Below are positions 6,365-7,050 of a DNA stretch of 7,050 nucleotides, piece by piece. Location of the stretch: the NCBI GenBank assembly GCA_017961965.1, contig JAGCWG010000302.1, forward strand, positions 1 to 7,050, written 5' to 3'. Each line of letters begins with the position of its first letter. Within the stretch, counting starts at the first letter, position 1. This DNA is from Bacteroidaceae bacterium (GTDB lineage: Bacteria > Bacteroidota > Bacteroidia > Bacteroidales > Bacteroidaceae). The notes under the pieces are model-generated. The model was not told the origin of the DNA. It made no database searches and saw only the letters and a program-made list of their open reading frames with translations. The position numbers and the translations under genes are program-made.

Positions 6365-6668
6365 CTTCTTTCTTTTCTTCGAGAATAAATATATCTTCGT
6401 CTTCAGTCTTCATGTAGTAACGTTCTCTGGCAACCTCAACTATTGCCTCTGGATCGTTCTTTAGCCTTTCAAGTGTTGCCTTGTCTTTTTCAAAGGTGTC
6501 CTTGTATTTACGGATTTCTCCCTTCAGACGGCTAATCTCTCTCCGTTGTTGGAAACGGACGATAAGTCGAGCCTCCCCTGAAAACATGATTGCAAGCAGG
6601 AAGATGATGGTCGCAATGTACCATTTCGCTTTGGATGTGGAGAATAGTTGTCTAATGTTCAGTTCCAT
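6354..6668 (-). CDS. ftsB: FtsB/DivIC-family septum formation initiator
   Basis: Bitopic cell-division protein expected to join the FtsQ/DivIB and FtsL subunits of the divisome and help activate septal peptidoglycan synthesis. The 104 residues have the family layout: a short cytoplasmic N-terminus, one membrane helix at about 16-34 (WYIATIIFLLAIMFSGEARL), a charged coiled coil at about 37-72 (REISRLKGEIRKYKDTFEKD), and the C-terminal motif DPEAIVEVARERYYMKTEDED (72-92), matching the DPxxIExxARExYxM pattern of FtsB/DivIC. The acidic tail (EEKKEDEQ) is longer than needed. The start at 6668 follows a near-perfect promoter by about 24 nt. It is the first gene of a two-gene unit with the four-helix membrane protein. 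FtsL is a less likely alternative because the C-terminal motif favours FtsB/DivIC. Confidence 0.9.
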   Translation of the reverse strand: MELNIRQLFSTSKAKWYIATIIFLLAIMFSGEARLIVRFQQRREISRLKGEIRKYKDTFEKDKATLERLKNDPEAIVEVARERYYMKTEDEDIFILEEKKEDEQ

Positions 6669-6698
6669 ATATTTAGGCTAATGCGTTAAATCTGGGTG

Positions 6699-6706
6699 CA
6701 AAGATA
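6699..6706 (-). promoter_or_regulatory. -7 box of the ftsB-like operon promoter
   Basis: The minus strand reads TATCTTTG, a perfect TAnnTTTG. Transcription would start near 6692, about 24 nt before the ATG at 6668. The -33 region is T-rich (GCTTTTCAC) but has no exact TTTG; it falls within the GTGAAAA repeats. Confidence 0.65.
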
Positions 6707-6716
6707 GTAAATTTAA

Positions 6717-6746
6717 GTGAAAAGTGAAAAGCGAAAAAGTGAAAAA
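6717..6746. repeat. Four tandem GTGAAAA-like repeats
   Basis: The plus strand reads GTGAAAA, GTGAAAA, GCGAAAAA, GTGAAAAA back to back. The repeats sit directly upstream of the ftsB promoter and overlap its -33 region. They may be slippage-prone simple sequence, or sites for a T-rich-binding regulator. Confidence 0.7.
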
Positions 6747-6898
6747 TAAAGTTTTCCCCACTTGTTCTATAGCTCAAAAGGTTCAAGTGATTAAGTTCCA
6801 TAAGAATTTACAAACACATGGAAGTCTCATACGAGTCAGTACTTAGTCTATACTTTGACTCAATTTTATAGTCCTTAGTCGCTAAATATATCCAACAC
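6747..6898. other. Non-coding, AT-rich spacer
   Basis: No credible gene on either strand. It holds a weak bulged stem with outer arms GAGTC (6833-6837) and GACTC (6857-6861) and inner pairing AGTA with TACT, followed on the plus strand by CAATTTTATAG. The heptamer CTTAGTC occurs at 6842-6848 and 6874-6880. Function unknown. Confidence 0.4.
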
Positions 6899-7050
6899 CT
6901 AAATCCATGGCACTCCATAATCTATGTCTGGACATTCCGACAAACATATATTATCGGACGGCAGAATATGCTTTGATTTAGTAAGCCGTTCTATATAATT
7001 CAGTCGTATTACTTCATTCTCTATTTCTTCCCTACGTGCCTTGCTCATAG
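6899..7050 (-). CDS. Unrecognised reading frame at right edge, probably the C-terminal part of a longer gene
   Basis: From ATG at 7048 the frame encodes 49 residues, beginning MSKARREEIENEVIRL and ending DIDYGVPWI before TAG at 6901-6899. The frame is not closed upstream of this ATG within the window, so it may be the tail of a gene entering from the right. The first half looks helical and charged (REEIENEVIRLNYIERLTKSK); the second half has two Cys (ICLSECPDID). Five of seven isoleucine codons are ATA, unlike the purB, rluB and asnS genes here, which hints at an accessory or recently acquired gene, or at a chance frame. I recognise no family. Confidence 0.4.
   Translation of the reverse strand, partial: MSKARREEIENEVIRLNYIERLTKSKHILPSDNICLSECPDIDYGVPWI

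Noticed and set aside
6833..6861. Possible terminator from the GAGTC/GACTC inverted repeat
   Set aside because: The stem is short and bulged, only the plus strand has a few Ts after it, and no plus-strand gene ends there.

Overview
The window looks like chromosomal DNA of a member of the Bacteroidota, most probably Bacteroidales and Prevotella-like. Three lines support this. The -7 boxes match the Bacteroidota TAnnTTTG pattern (perfect TATCTTTG at 5921-5928 and 6699-6706). None of the starts I examined (ftsB, asnS, purB, rluB) has a clear Shine-Dalgarno sequence, and several sit in A/T-rich leaders. The protein forms also fit: a class IIb AsnRS, an RsuA/RluB pseudouridine synthase with a Gly/Asn/Arg/Tyr-rich N-terminus, and a DivIC/FtsB-like protein followed by a small membrane protein. 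The genus is inference. Every gene I can support is on the minus strand, so transcription runs from high to low coordinates.

In transcription order: 7048-6899 holds the end of an unrecognised, ATA-rich reading frame at the right edge. 6898-6669 is non-coding, with short tandem GTGAAAA repeats and a good promoter. A two-gene unit follows: an FtsB/DivIC-type division protein (6668-6354), overlapped by 11 bases by a four-helix membrane protein of unknown function (6364-5987). About 210 bp of AT-rich spacer carries the purB promoter and a leader of roughly 140 nt, then purB (5776-4430). After 118 bp comes the pseudouridine synthase (4311-2983), whose first ~185 residues are a disordered RGG/YNQGG-type repeat tract. 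A 78-bp gap containing a 47-nt hairpin leads to asnS (2904-1483). A strong terminator hairpin (1429-1461), a second extended dyad (1381-1418) and a -33/-7 promoter precede a Y-family translesion DNA polymerase (1301 to the left edge, 3' end missing).

Most of the window is housekeeping: purine biosynthesis (PurB), ribosome maturation (RluB-like), tRNA charging (AsnRS) and cell division (FtsB). The polymerase is a separately promoted, probably damage-inducible accessory gene with a different codon flavour, including several AGG arginine codons. I see no CRISPR array, transposase, tRNA or rRNA, and no clearly new multi-gene system. The points most worth a second look are the repeat-rich tail on the pseudouridine synthase, the long hairpin in front of asnS, the dyad upstream of the polymerase, and the unknown membrane protein coupled to FtsB.
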